A DNA stretch of 64,000 nucleotides from Candidatus Cloacimonadota bacterium (GCA_023228285.1 JALOBM010000001.1:1-64000); one strand, 5' to 3'. Shown: positions 56,039 through 64,000, numbered from the stretch's first letter. A program made the numbers and translations. Notes: a model not told the origin generated them from the sequence alone.

Positions 56039-56067
56039 ATACTAATTCTCTATGCTATATCTGTCAA
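56039..56067 (-). promoter_or_regulatory. Sigma-70 promoter of the rrf2-nifS-nifU operon
   Basis: TTGACA (56067-56062) and TAGTAT (56044-56039) on the minus strand with a 17-base spacer. The rrf2 start is 48 bases below the -10. No operator could be defined with certainty. Confidence 0.65.
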
Positions 56068-56147
56068 GTATGATTTTGGCTTATGATGATTGTTCGAATC
56101 TCCAAAACGGAAGGCAGTACAGGTTGGGGTGAAGGCGACCTGTCTAG

Positions 56148-56213
56148 CCGCAGTTCCGATCCGTAACGGAGCTTTCCGCAGCTCCGATCTGTAACGGAGG
56201 ATTCCGATCCTCC
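56148..56213. repeat. Tandem 24-base repeat with hairpin
   Basis: Units at 56148-56171 and 56176-56199 (CCGCAG, TCCGATC, GTAACGGAG) differ at two positions, with a 28-base period. GGAGGAT-TCCG-ATCCTCC at 56196-56213 is a perfect 7-pair hairpin without a T-run. Confidence 0.65.
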
Positions 56214-56237
56214 AAAAGAAAAGAGAAGTAGTATCGG

Positions 56238-56304
56238 AAAGTTCAACTGACAAAGACGTGCCTGAGGCACAAGCTACAAACCTCCAACTGCAGAACCGCA
56301 GCAC
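56238..56304 (+). repeat. Second dispersed repeat, copy at 56.2 kb
   Basis: Matches the reverse complement of 46178-46244 at about 58 of 66 positions by hand alignment. GTGCCTGAGGCAC is a perfect palindrome around one base. It lies 82 bases from a 64-bp palindromic element. Confidence 0.75.
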
Positions 56305-56385
56305 TGTAGCACTGTAGCACCGTTCAGCTACGAAAGGGGAACAGCCATCTGCGTTCCATTCATCCTCTATGCATCAAGTCGTGAT

Positions 56386-56449
56386 GAAGCAGATATCATC
56401 GGGTTATTATCGAGTGAGCACTGCTTGATAACAGCTTGATATCAGCTTC
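56386..56449 (-). repeat. 64-bp palindromic element, copy 6
   Basis: All four GATATC/TTAT half-sites are present with one change (GTTATTA on the plus strand); ends GAAGC and GCTTC pair fully. Opposite orientation to copies 1-3. It lies between divergent rrf2 and hydA, 120 bases before the hydA promoter. Confidence 0.88.
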
Positions 56450-56568
56450 AACTCTGGTTGAAATAGAGAGAATGAATGGCACGTGAGCATTCACCTGCAG
56501 AACCACAACACCGCAACACCCCCTTTATACATACTTCATTCATTACTAGAATGCAATCAGCTATTCGC

Positions 56569-56597
56569 TTGACACTTTTTTCAGGGTTGCACAAAAT
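56569..56597 (+). promoter_or_regulatory. Candidate promoter of hydA
   Basis: TTGACA at 56569-56574 and CAAAAT at 56592-56597 with a 17-base spacer; the start is 37 bases after the -10, with GAAGGGAGAG before it. Confidence 0.55.
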
Positions 56598-56633
56598 GGA
56601 ACAAGCATCAATAAAAGCCCGAAGGGAGAGTAT

Positions 56634-58385
56634 ATGATTACAGTATTTGTAAACGGCAAGGCCACCAAGGTGCTCAAGAATACCAAGGTTTTGCATGCAT
56701 GCACAAAAGCCGGATACCCGGTTCCCCATCTATGTTATCATGAGGATCTGCCCGCATTTGGCAATTGCGGTGTATGCATGGTTGAGATCAACGGCCGCAC
56801 TGTGCGGGCTTGTTCCACTCCTTGTGAAGATGGGATGCAGATAAAGACTACTGGCAAAAAGCTATTGGATCTGAGACGGGAAGCGGTGGAGATTATCCTA
56901 TCGAACCATCCCAACAACTGTCCGGAATGTATCAAAAACGGACGCTGTGAATTGCAGGATTTGGCTCAGGAGCTCGCCATCCGCCACATGCATCTGAAGA
57001 AGGTAAAACGTAAGTATAAGGGTCGTGATGAATCCTCTCCCTCCATCACTTTAGACCCATCATATTGTGTTCAGTGCGGACGCTGTACCTATGTGTGCAA
57101 CGAGGTTCAGGACGTTCATGCTCTGCAAAACAGTGATCGCGGTTTCGAAACCTACGTGGGACCCACCTTTGATCGTCCGCTGGAGAGCAGCGAATGTGTA
57201 AAATGCGGACAATGCAGCGCTTATTGCCCCGTGGCAGCCATCTATGAATGTGACGACAGCGATCCCTTGTGGGTAGCGCTGGACAATCCCGATCTGGTGC
57301 TGGTGGCTCAGGAAGCTCCGGCGGTGCGCGTGGCTTTGGGTGAAGAATTTGGCTACAAACCCGGAACGAACGTGAAAGGCAAGATGTACAGCGCTTTACG
57401 TGAATTGGGCTTCAAATATGTGTTTGACACAAACTTCGGGGCAGACCTCACCATCATGGAAGAGGCCAGCGAATTTGTACATATCTTCACAGAACATCCG
57501 GAGAAATTCCCGCTCATCACCACCTGTTGCCCTTCCTGGGTGGATTATCTGGAGAAGTTCCACAGCGACCTCATCCCGCAATTCTCTTCCTCAAAGAGTC
57601 CGCATCAGATGGTGGGTACAATGGTGAAGACATATTGGGCAGAAAAGATGGGCATCGACCCCAACAAAATCTTCCTGGTGTCCGTAATGCCATGCACGGC
57701 AAAGAAATATGAGATCGAACGCATGGAAGACATGTATGCCAGCGGCCGCAAGGACGTGGATCTCACCATCACCACTCGCGAATTGGCGCGGATGCTGAAA
57801 ACCCGCGGCATAGATATGGCGAAGCTGGAAGAAGGCCATGCAGATAATCCTCTGGGCGAATACAGTGGTGCAGGCACTATCTTCGGAGCCACCGGAGGTG
57901 TGATGGAAGCGGCTCTGCGTACTGCTTACAAATTGGCTACTGGCGAAGAATTGCCGAATCCCAAGATCGACTTTGTGCGCGGTTCCAGAGGGATCAAAAA
58001 AGGCACGATCAATCTGCTAGGCAAGGAAATCCGCATCGGAGTAGCCTCAGGTTTGGGCAATGTAAGCAAATTGATGAACGAAATCCGTGAGGCAAAGCAA
58101 GCCGGCAAAGAACCTCCCTACCACTTTGTGGAAGTGATGGCCTGCAGCGGTGGTTGTGTGGGCGGTGGCGGTCAGCCATATCGCAGCACAAACCGGGTTC
58201 GCTCAGCCCGTGCCAAGGGACTGTACAAAGAGGACGAACTTGCAGAACGCAGAGAGTCTCACAACAATGAATCCATCCTAAACCTTTATAAAGAGTATCT
58301 GGGTGCGCCCAACAGCGATAGAGCCAAAAAGCTCTTGCACACCAAATATATAGCGCGTCCCGTGAAGATCATACAAGAAGATTGA
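56634..58385 (+). CDS. hydA: [FeFe] hydrogenase, ferredoxin-domain type
   Basis: 583 residues. N-terminal 2Fe-2S domain with C34, C45, C48, C60; His/Cys 4Fe-4S site H92, C96, C99, C105; two 4Fe-4S clusters at C145-C155 and C188-C198; the H-cluster motifs TTCCPSW (C298, C299), MPCTAKKYE (C354) and MACSGGCVGGGGQP (C504, C508). All cluster ligands are present. This is the CpI-like M3 layout, producing H2 from reduced ferredoxin or, with partners elsewhere, by bifurcation. The first H-cluster motif has TT for TS. No maturases in the window. Confidence 0.96.
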   Translation: MITVFVNGKATKVLKNTKVLHACTKAGYPVPHLCYHEDLPAFGNCGVCMVEINGRTVRACSTPCEDGMQIKTTGKKLLDLRREAVEIILSNHPNNCPECIKNGRCELQDLAQELAIRHMHLKKVKRKYKGRDESSPSITLDPSYCVQCGRCTYVCNEVQDVHALQNSDRGFETYVGPTFDRPLESSECVKCGQCSAYCPVAAIYECDDSDPLWVALDNPDLVLVAQEAPAVRVALGEEFGYKPGTNVKGKMYSALRELGFKYVFDTNFGADLTIMEEASEFVHIFTEHPEKFPLITTCCPSWVDYLEKFHSDLIPQFSSSKSPHQMVGTMVKTYWAEKMGIDPNKIFLVSVMPCTAKKYEIERMEDMYASGRKDVDLTITTRELARMLKTRGIDMAKLEEGHADNPLGEYSGAGTIFGATGGVMEAALRTAYKLATGEELPNPKIDFVRGSRGIKKGTINLLGKEIRIGVASGLGNVSKLMNEIREAKQAGKEPPYHFVEVMACSGGCVGGGGQPYRSTNRVRSARAKGLYKEDELAERRESHNNESILNLYKEYLGAPNSDRAKKLLHTKYIARPVKIIQED

Positions 58386-59282
58386 ATGAAGCAGCCGGAT
58401 AAGAGCCTCATTTATCCCCTCTTCATACCCATGCAAGGGTGTCCCGGAACCTGCGTATATTGCGACCAGCGCAAGATCAGCGGGGCCGGAACGTTCAACA
58501 TGGAAAAGGCGGAAGCCGAGGTAGCGGCTTTTATCCGGCGTAATCCTGGCAGAAAGAAGGAAGTAGCCTTCTATGGAGGCACCTTTACGGCATTACCGGA
58601 AGCTATCCAGGAAGACTATCTGAAGAAGATCAGCCGTCTTTTGGATGAGGGCGACAGCCTGAGGGTGAGCACGCATCCTTTGTACATCAGTGATGATGTC
58701 CTGGTGCGCTTATGGCGATACCGGGTGAGAACCATCGAACTGGGCGTTCAGGATTTTTGTGATGAAGTATTGCTGGCTGCCGGGCGAAAATACACTGCGG
58801 AGTCCGCTCTATCTGCAGCAGGGGCAGTACGCAAAGCAGGCTTCACTCTGGGCATTCAGTTGATGCCGGGGTTGCCGCACAGCAATCCGGAGAGTTTGGA
58901 ACTAAATATGCGTGTATTGGTAAGGATGAAGCCTGATCTACTGCGTCTGTATCCCACGGTTGTAATCCAAGATACCCCTCTATCCCGGCTTTATAAGCAG
59001 GGAGACTATCTGCCGCTTTCCCTGAAACAGGCGGTTGGTATCTGCGCCGATTATGCTGAATTATGTGCCGCAAACGGGATCAGAATCATCAAGTATGGCG
59101 TACCCTCCAATCTGAATACGGTAGATGTCGTGGCAGGGCCATATCATCCTGCCTTTGGTGAATTGGTGAAACAAGAACTCTTGCGGCGGGAGATCCAGCG
59201 CGATCCGGAGCGAGGCAAGCATCTATATCCCAAAGAAGTACAGCTACTAGGAGCCCATAATGCCGGAGAGATGTATCCATGA
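58386..59282 (+). CDS. Elp3-like radical SAM protein
   Basis: 298 residues. CPGTCVYCDQ near residue 19 gives the CxxxCxxC cluster; EVAFYGGTFTAL, RTIELGVQDFCDEVL, LGIQLMPGLP and LRLYPTVVIQDTPL are the Elp3/YhcC-type radical SAM core. No acetyltransferase domain follows, unlike true Elp3. It starts right after the hydA stop (ATG at 58386), so it is cotranscribed. Not a HydE or HydG maturase by motif. Substrate unknown. Confidence 0.85.
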   Translation: MKQPDKSLIYPLFIPMQGCPGTCVYCDQRKISGAGTFNMEKAEAEVAAFIRRNPGRKKEVAFYGGTFTALPEAIQEDYLKKISRLLDEGDSLRVSTHPLYISDDVLVRLWRYRVRTIELGVQDFCDEVLLAAGRKYTAESALSAAGAVRKAGFTLGIQLMPGLPHSNPESLELNMRVLVRMKPDLLRLYPTVVIQDTPLSRLYKQGDYLPLSLKQAVGICADYAELCAANGIRIIKYGVPSNLNTVDVVAGPYHPAFGELVKQELLRREIQRDPERGKHLYPKEVQLLGAHNAGEMYP

Positions 59283-59350
59283 AGAGCTTTATACACGAAA
59301 ATGATTATTCTATAAATTACCGGGCATATAGACCTGGTGAAGGAAAAGCT

Positions 59351-60877
59351 ATGAAAGCAAAAATCGCAGTTATTCTTAGCATCTTGCTATTACTTGCTGC
59401 CTGTACCGTGAAAAATCCCTCTCTGCCGGTATGGGATATTGATCTCAAGATTCCTCTGGTAAACGACCTTTATTATGCATCTGATCTTGTAGACAGCGTA
59501 AATATCATAATCCAGGAACATGAAGATTATGGTGAAATGTTGTATCTCACCAGTTCCGGAGAAGTGGAGACTCCCATGGTTGGTAACATCGATTTGCAGC
59601 CTGCTATCGACGCACATTTCCCCTTGCTTTCCGGAATCACAATCAGCCAGGGGCTACCTTTTGCAGACACGCAGAACAATGCCAATCTCTCCTATGGAAA
59701 GGTTGCTACTGGAAGCCTCCGCTATCGCTTCGTCGATATCGTGGCCCAGACTCAGGAGATTGAGATTACTGTAGCGGAGATCAAAGATCCCGCGGGTGAT
59801 CCCTTGCGGATAGTATATGAAGGGCAGGTAGGCTGGCAGGAGATCAATCTGGCTGCCTACACTTTCGGTACTTTGAACGCCACCGATCCTTTGGATGAAT
59901 TGACCTGCGGTTTAACCACCACCTCCTCATTACCTGGTTATAGTCCATTGGGCACGATGGACTTGCAAATGGTGGAGACGCTTAGTTTCTCGATGTTTCA
60001 GGGCAAGATACAGACTCTGGAATTGAGTTTGGACAGCTCTGCAGCTCAGATCGACATCGAATATCCTTACGGCCTCAATCAGGCTGTAACGGCGAATGGG
60101 GCAAAATTGCAAATCGATTTGTTTAACCGCATGGGATTCAGTTGTGAATTCAGGGGGTTCCTGGAAGCCAGAGTGGATAGCTTCACTCCTCCCACCAGAA
60201 TTGCGATCCAAGATGACCAGGGACAGAACTTCATCATCAATCCAGCCACCGGCAATGAACCCGGTTATACCCGGGTTACCCTGGAAGAAGGCATCAGCGA
60301 CCTTATCCAACAGATGCCGGAGCATGTGGAGATCGTGGATGCGGTGGTGAAGATCGGTACCGCCTCTGGATATGGCAGCATCAGGAATACAGACTATCTG
60401 AATGCGGATTACGTAGTCGATCTGCCCTTCCGCTTCATGCTTCACGATTACCCCATATTGATGAGGGAAGTTCAACAAATCGACATCAGTGCGGACAACC
60501 GTGATAACATCAGTAAAAACCTGCAAAATGCAGAACTGGATATGGATATAATGAATAAAATCCCCGTGGGACTATGCGCCCGGGCATATTTTGGCCATAC
60601 TGCGGAGATTGATCCTCAGAATCCGGATTCCTATGTGTTTTACAAAGAAGTCCATATCGATTCTGCGGAAACAAATGACCAATGGCAAAAGATTGAGGGA
60701 CTGGCTTTGAACAAAGCCGAGCTGGATCTTTTTACCAATGAAACGGTGTATCTCAGATGGGAGTTTCGCTTTGCGGAAAGCCAGGATTGGGTAAATATCA
60801 CTGCTGGCAGCGGAGATTACATAGCCATAAAGAGCATGTTGCTGGGTAAACTGAGAATTGAAGAATCGGGGAAATAG
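59351..60877 (+). CDS. Large lipoprotein of unknown family
   Basis: 508 residues from the ATG at 59351, where GAAGGAAAAG precedes and a lipobox (LLLLAAC) follows; the longer frame starts at the end of the previous gene. The rest is mainly beta-rich, acidic and without a motif I can name. The order lipoprotein, barrel protein, VWA-like protein suggests an outer-membrane assembly. I do not recognise a function. Confidence 0.75.
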   Translation: MKAKIAVILSILLLLAACTVKNPSLPVWDIDLKIPLVNDLYYASDLVDSVNIIIQEHEDYGEMLYLTSSGEVETPMVGNIDLQPAIDAHFPLLSGITISQGLPFADTQNNANLSYGKVATGSLRYRFVDIVAQTQEIEITVAEIKDPAGDPLRIVYEGQVGWQEINLAAYTFGTLNATDPLDELTCGLTTTSSLPGYSPLGTMDLQMVETLSFSMFQGKIQTLELSLDSSAAQIDIEYPYGLNQAVTANGAKLQIDLFNRMGFSCEFRGFLEARVDSFTPPTRIAIQDDQGQNFIINPATGNEPGYTRVTLEEGISDLIQQMPEHVEIVDAVVKIGTASGYGSIRNTDYLNADYVVDLPFRFMLHDYPILMREVQQIDISADNRDNISKNLQNAELDMDIMNKIPVGLCARAYFGHTAEIDPQNPDSYVFYKEVHIDSAETNDQWQKIEGLALNKAELDLFTNETVYLRWEFRFAESQDWVNITAGSGDYIAIKSMLLGKLRIEESGK

Positions 60878-60879
60878 AA

Positions 60880-62130
60880 ATGAAGAAGATGTTTATTTGC
60901 CTGCTGATTGCCGTTGTAGCTCTGTCGCTGTACGCCACACCCTCCGCGAAATCTCTTTTCTATGCCGATAGCTATATGCTGCGTGCCACCGGTGTGGAAG
61001 CAAACTATTGGAATCCCGCCAGATTGAGTGCGGACGGCCCCAGGGATATCTGGATGCCCCTTCTAAACTCCGGAATCCAAGTGAGCAACAATGCCCTGGA
61101 TCTGGATACCTACAACTACTTCATGAGTCGTGACACCCTGAATGTGGACGATAAAGAGCGCATCCTGAAGGATGTGGATGGTTCCCTGTCCTTTGGAGTA
61201 AACTCGAACATCAGCCTCTTTGGCATCACTATGGATAATACCGCTTTCTCAGCTTCTGCCCATATCTACGGCAAAGGCAAGTTGTCCGAAGATTTCCTGC
61301 GCCTTGCCCTATACGGCAACACAGAGGACGAATATACTTTCCATAAGGGCTCAAACAATGCTTCGGCGATCTCCTATCTGGATTTTACATATGGTATTGG
61401 TAATATCCGGATTCCCTTCCTTCCGGAAAACTGGCCTCAGATCAAAGCCGGAGCCTCCGCCAGCTTGCTAACCGGAGCCATGAGCATAGATACTCAGGAA
61501 TTCAAGATAGACTATGTGAGCAACAGCGATGTGGGCGCCAATCTGGATTCCGAGCTGCTGGTACGTACCGGCCTCATCGGTGCAGGATTCAAGGGCATGC
61601 TGGGCTTCTATAGCGAGGTCACTCCCCGGCTGGTTGCGGGGCTTACCGTGGACAACATCGCCGGTTTCATTAAATGGGGTACGGATACCAAGAATTATCG
61701 CTACTATGCTACCGCGGATTCTGTATTCATTATCGATCTGGATGATGACATAGTCGATTACGAGGATATAGAAGAGGATACCGGTTCGTTCAGTTCGCCA
61801 CTGGGCACAGAATTGCGCCTTGCCGTACTGTACAAGCGCCGTTTCTTCGATGTTTCCGCAGATTGGGTGCAGGGCTTTTCCGAAAGCGCAGTAAGCAGCA
61901 AAGTGGGACGCCTGTCTCTGGGAGCTTCACTGATGCCGCTACCGGTACTGCCCATCTCTCTGGGTATCTCGTTACCAAACAGCAATAACCCTCTCAAGGT
62001 ATCCTACGGAATCGGAATCAAGGGAGGAAACAACGAGTTCAGACTCGCTTTACAGAGTTTTGACAGCATCATCCCAGGTTACAAATCCAAGGGGATTTCC
62101 TTTGGTATAGCTACAAAGATCGGCTTCTGA
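60880..62130 (+). CDS. Outer-membrane barrel-like protein (DUF5723-like)
   Basis: 416 residues with signal peptide MKKMFICLLIAVVALSLYA and alternating aromatic strands typical of an outer-membrane barrel, ending GISFGIATKIGF with a terminal Phe. ANYWNPARLS near residue 42 resembles the start of PorV/DUF5723-type barrels. Starts 2 bases after the lipoprotein stop. Family call is by resemblance. Confidence 0.7.
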   Translation: MKKMFICLLIAVVALSLYATPSAKSLFYADSYMLRATGVEANYWNPARLSADGPRDIWMPLLNSGIQVSNNALDLDTYNYFMSRDTLNVDDKERILKDVDGSLSFGVNSNISLFGITMDNTAFSASAHIYGKGKLSEDFLRLALYGNTEDEYTFHKGSNNASAISYLDFTYGIGNIRIPFLPENWPQIKAGASASLLTGAMSIDTQEFKIDYVSNSDVGANLDSELLVRTGLIGAGFKGMLGFYSEVTPRLVAGLTVDNIAGFIKWGTDTKNYRYYATADSVFIIDLDDDIVDYEDIEEDTGSFSSPLGTELRLAVLYKRRFFDVSADWVQGFSESAVSSKVGRLSLGASLMPLPVLPISLGISLPNSNNPLKVSYGIGIKGGNNEFRLALQSFDSIIPGYKSKGISFGIATKIGF

Positions 62131-64000
62131 TGTCCTTTCTCTTTGCGGCGATATTTGCACTGCTACTTGCTGCCTTGCTGTATCACCGAAGCCGTCCCGA
62201 ACTCAGCAGGGGCAGGTTGTTCCTGCTCTGTGCCCTGCGATTTGTAGCACTGTTTATCTTGTTGATTGTGCTGCTTAGTCCCGTATTGCACTTCTTCAGC
62301 ACGCGCAAGAATGCTCCGCAAATCCTGGTGCTAAAGGACGAAAGCCTCTCTATGGATATCTCCCGCGAGGGCAAAAGCAAAAGCAAAGCGCTGAAAGAGC
62401 CCCTGAACACCTTGAAGAGGAAGTATCAGGATGCCGGATATCGCATACTGGAGTATAGCTTTGCCGACGGCATCGATGGGGAGAGGTCAAACAGCCTGCT
62501 GGGTAAAAGCTTGGCGGAGATAAGCAAGAAGGAGGATTTCCGCAATATCAGTTCAGTCCTACTGGCCTCAGATGGCTGGCTAAGAGACGAGGATTTCAAG
62601 CAGGTATCCCGCCTTGGATACCCCATCTACGCACTTGCAGATACCACCCGCTACAGCAGCGGAGATCTCGCAATCCGGGAACTGCAAGCCAATCGCTATG
62701 CCTATCGCAATGAAAACACCTTTATCCGTGCCAAAGTAGCGGCAACAGGCTACAGCGGTCAGGCAAAAGTGCATCTCTACCTTGGTCAGCAGCGCATTAG
62801 CAGCCAAACGCTGAAGCTAGAGGACAATGTAGAGCAAATCGTGGAATTTATGCATCGCTTTCCTCAGCTTGGCTTCTTCAACTACCGGGTGGAGCTGGAA
62901 GCCCTGGACAAGGAACAAAGCCTGGGCAACAACGTGTATCCCGGCGCCATCGAGGTATTGGCGGAAAAGGAATTGATTGCTGTATTGAGTGATGCTCCCG
63001 GTTGGGACAACAAATTCATCCTGGATGCCATCGCCACAAATCCGCGCTGGCAAAGCGTGTCCTATCAGGTTCGCAACGGTGTTGCCTACCGGGGTGAAGA
63101 GATGGCAACTCTGTCTGATAACGAACGTCCAGCGGTGATTGTGATCTTGAACAACGGTAATCTGCGCCTTGATCCCAGCTTGCGCCGATACATTGAAGAC
63201 CGTCTCAAAAGCGGGGCCGGATTGCTCTATCAAGGGCTTCCGCTTAGCGAACTGGCAGATTATCTGCCGTTTACCCGATCCAATCTCACTAGCCCCTATC
63301 AGGGTTTTGTGCAGTTACAACCGGCAGCAGATATGTATCCCATGCTGTCTCAATTGGGCTTGGAGCAGGCAAAACTACCTCCTTTGGACTATTATTATTG
63401 CAATCCCGCACCCGGCAGCGAGCTTCTGGGCGTGATGAACAATCCCCAAAAGTCCCCAGCCATCGCTATCAAGCTCCAGGGCAAGAACCGCGCCCTGGCA
63501 TTCAGCTTTTTGAATCTCTGGCGCTGGCAAATGCAACGCGCGGAATCCGGCTATCAGAAGATGATGGTAAACATCCTCACCTGGCTTAGCAACAAGGCAT
63601 TGGGCAGCTACAGCACTATCTACAAAAGCAGCTATCTTCAGGGAGAAGAAGTGCTGTTGAGCCTGAGGGCAGAAGACGATATTCGCAGTCACGATCTGGA
63701 CAAAAACCCCCGGATCAGCATCTATGATGCCGAAGGAAAGCTCTTGGAGCAAGACTTCATGACCAGTTCCGGAGACGAATACCGCTACACCAGCAAGCTT
63801 ACTGAACCGGGTAACTACCGTTTTGAGATTCGCGAAGCTGATAGCGAAAAGAGCAGCAAGGGAAGCTTTGCCATCTCCGAAATCTCGGCTGAAGAACGTG
63901 ATTTCGATTTTAACCTGCCGCTTTTGGGCTACCTTGCTCAGACCACCCGCGGCAAGCTCATCAGTCTTGAGGATGCAGCCTTGCACAATCCCCTGCCCCC
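62130..64000 (+). CDS. Membrane protein with VWA-like domain (cut by window edge)
   Basis: Open from the ATG at 62130 (overlapping the previous stop as TGATG) to the window edge, 623 codons with no stop. Two helices lie at about 2-18 and 32-52, then a possible von Willebrand-A start ILVLKDESLSMDIS, whose DESLS fits the MIDAS DxSxS. The layout resembles BatA/aerotolerance-like or gliding-type membrane proteins. The end is outside the window. Confidence 0.7.
   Translation, partial: MSFLFAAIFALLLAALLYHRSRPELSRGRLFLLCALRFVALFILLIVLLSPVLHFFSTRKNAPQILVLKDESLSMDISREGKSKSKALKEPLNTLKRKYQDAGYRILEYSFADGIDGERSNSLLGKSLAEISKKEDFRNISSVLLASDGWLRDEDFKQVSRLGYPIYALADTTRYSSGDLAIRELQANRYAYRNENTFIRAKVAATGYSGQAKVHLYLGQQRISSQTLKLEDNVEQIVEFMHRFPQLGFFNYRVELEALDKEQSLGNNVYPGAIEVLAEKELIAVLSDAPGWDNKFILDAIATNPRWQSVSYQVRNGVAYRGEEMATLSDNERPAVIVILNNGNLRLDPSLRRYIEDRLKSGAGLLYQGLPLSELADYLPFTRSNLTSPYQGFVQLQPAADMYPMLSQLGLEQAKLPPLDYYYCNPAPGSELLGVMNNPQKSPAIAIKLQGKNRALAFSFLNLWRWQMQRAESGYQKMMVNILTWLSNKALGSYSTIYKSSYLQGEEVLLSLRAEDDIRSHDLDKNPRISIYDAEGKLLEQDFMTSSGDEYRYTSKLTEPGNYRFEIREADSEKSSKGSFAISEISAEERDFDFNLPLLGYLAQTTRGKLISLEDAALHNPLP

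Larger units (their letters stand above)
56068..56568. other. Repeat-rich gap between rrf2 and hydA
   Basis: 500 bases with no credible gene. In order: a 24-base direct tandem repeat with a hairpin (56148-56213), the second dispersed repeat (56238-56304), CACTGTAG in tandem (56302-56320), and the palindromic element (56386-56449), then more CTGCAGAACC-type pieces to about 56519. Confidence 0.55.

Noticed and set aside
56050-56304. Overlapping minus-strand frames next to rrf2
   Set aside because: They are translations of the tandem repeat and the 66-base repeat and overlap the rrf2 promoter.
8194-56449. The 64-bp elements as a CRISPR or as tRNA-like genes
   Set aside because: Copies are 9-14 kb apart with no spacers, and no cloverleaf or T-loop can be drawn.
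58386-59282. Radical SAM gene after hydA as a HydE or HydG maturase
   Set aside because: Length, motif order and Elp3-like core do not match HydE or HydG.
63169-63986. Frames on both strands inside the last gene
   Set aside because: The main frame from 62130 is open to the edge with coherent protein features; the others are shadows.

Overview
The window reads as a continuous piece of chromosome from a Gram-negative, probably strictly anaerobic bacterium. CMP-Kdo synthetase (kdsB), MlaD, an outer-membrane barrel fusion and several lipoproteins point to an outer membrane with Kdo-containing LPS. A ferredoxin-type [FeFe] hydrogenase, a K+-dependent membrane pyrophosphatase, an Isc-type Fe-S operon and the absence of any respiratory complex point to fermentative or syntrophic life. 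A DUF4837-like lipoprotein, a leftover FlgD-like/T9SS-like C-terminal domain and the rplM-rpsI-rpsB-tsf-pyrH-frr gene order fit the Fibrobacterota-Chlorobiota-Bacteroidota neighbourhood. A Cloacimonadota-like organism is my best guess, but this is inference. No rRNA, tRNA, CRISPR array, prophage or intact insertion sequence was found.

Layout. 1-4.6 kb (minus): dprA (cut by the window edge), obg, a secreted DUF1838 protein, an MFS transporter. 4.0-7.9 kb (minus): frr, pyrH, tsf, rpsB, rpsI, rplM, ending in a good terminator and with a possible structured leader before rpsB. 8.5-9.8 kb (plus): GNAT and DUF2156 genes. 9.7-20.1 kb (minus): a C5-epimerase-like membrane protein, znuBCA, pepA, a peptidase/propeller/barrel fusion, mlaD, an amidotransferase-like exported protein. 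20.2-25.7 kb (minus): head-only tRNA nucleotidyltransferase, hemW, lepB, YfhO. 25.8-30.7 kb: thioesterase (plus), then two chrA halves, ispG and hppA (minus). 31.4-40.1 kb (plus): xseB, ispA, dut, nadA, a methyltransferase, an FtsX-like protein, pgsA, two lipoproteins, an ABC ATPase, a thermonuclease. 40.4-45.9 kb (minus): thiN, an M23 peptidase, a complete ECF transporter with a molybdopterin-domain-like exported protein, comEB. 46.4-55.6 kb: aroA (plus), then ushA-like, kdsB, mnmG, engB, queD, corA and the nifU-nifS-rrf2 operon (minus). 56.6-64 kb (plus): hydA, an Elp3-like radical SAM gene, a lipoprotein, a barrel protein and a VWA-like membrane protein cut by the window edge.

How genes work together. 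The Rrf2 regulator, NifS and NifU form an Isc-like Fe-S operon divergent from the Fe-S-rich hydrogenase. The ECF permease has a YkoE-like S component and shares its operon with thiamine pyrophosphokinase, which suggests thiamin or precursor uptake. xseB, ispA, dut and nadA, together with ispG, provide housekeeping and isoprenoid functions.

The most striking non-coding signal is a family of six 64-bp near-palindromic elements. All are intergenic and none has a gap relative to the others; each lies inside a larger unit of about 130 bp in at least two cases. They sit in gene gaps (8.2, 22.1, 31.1, 40.2, 46.0 and 56.4 kb), three in one orientation and three in the other. A second repeat of 66-67 bp accompanies two of them. 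Most transcription units start 50-85 bp downstream of an exact TTGACA box.
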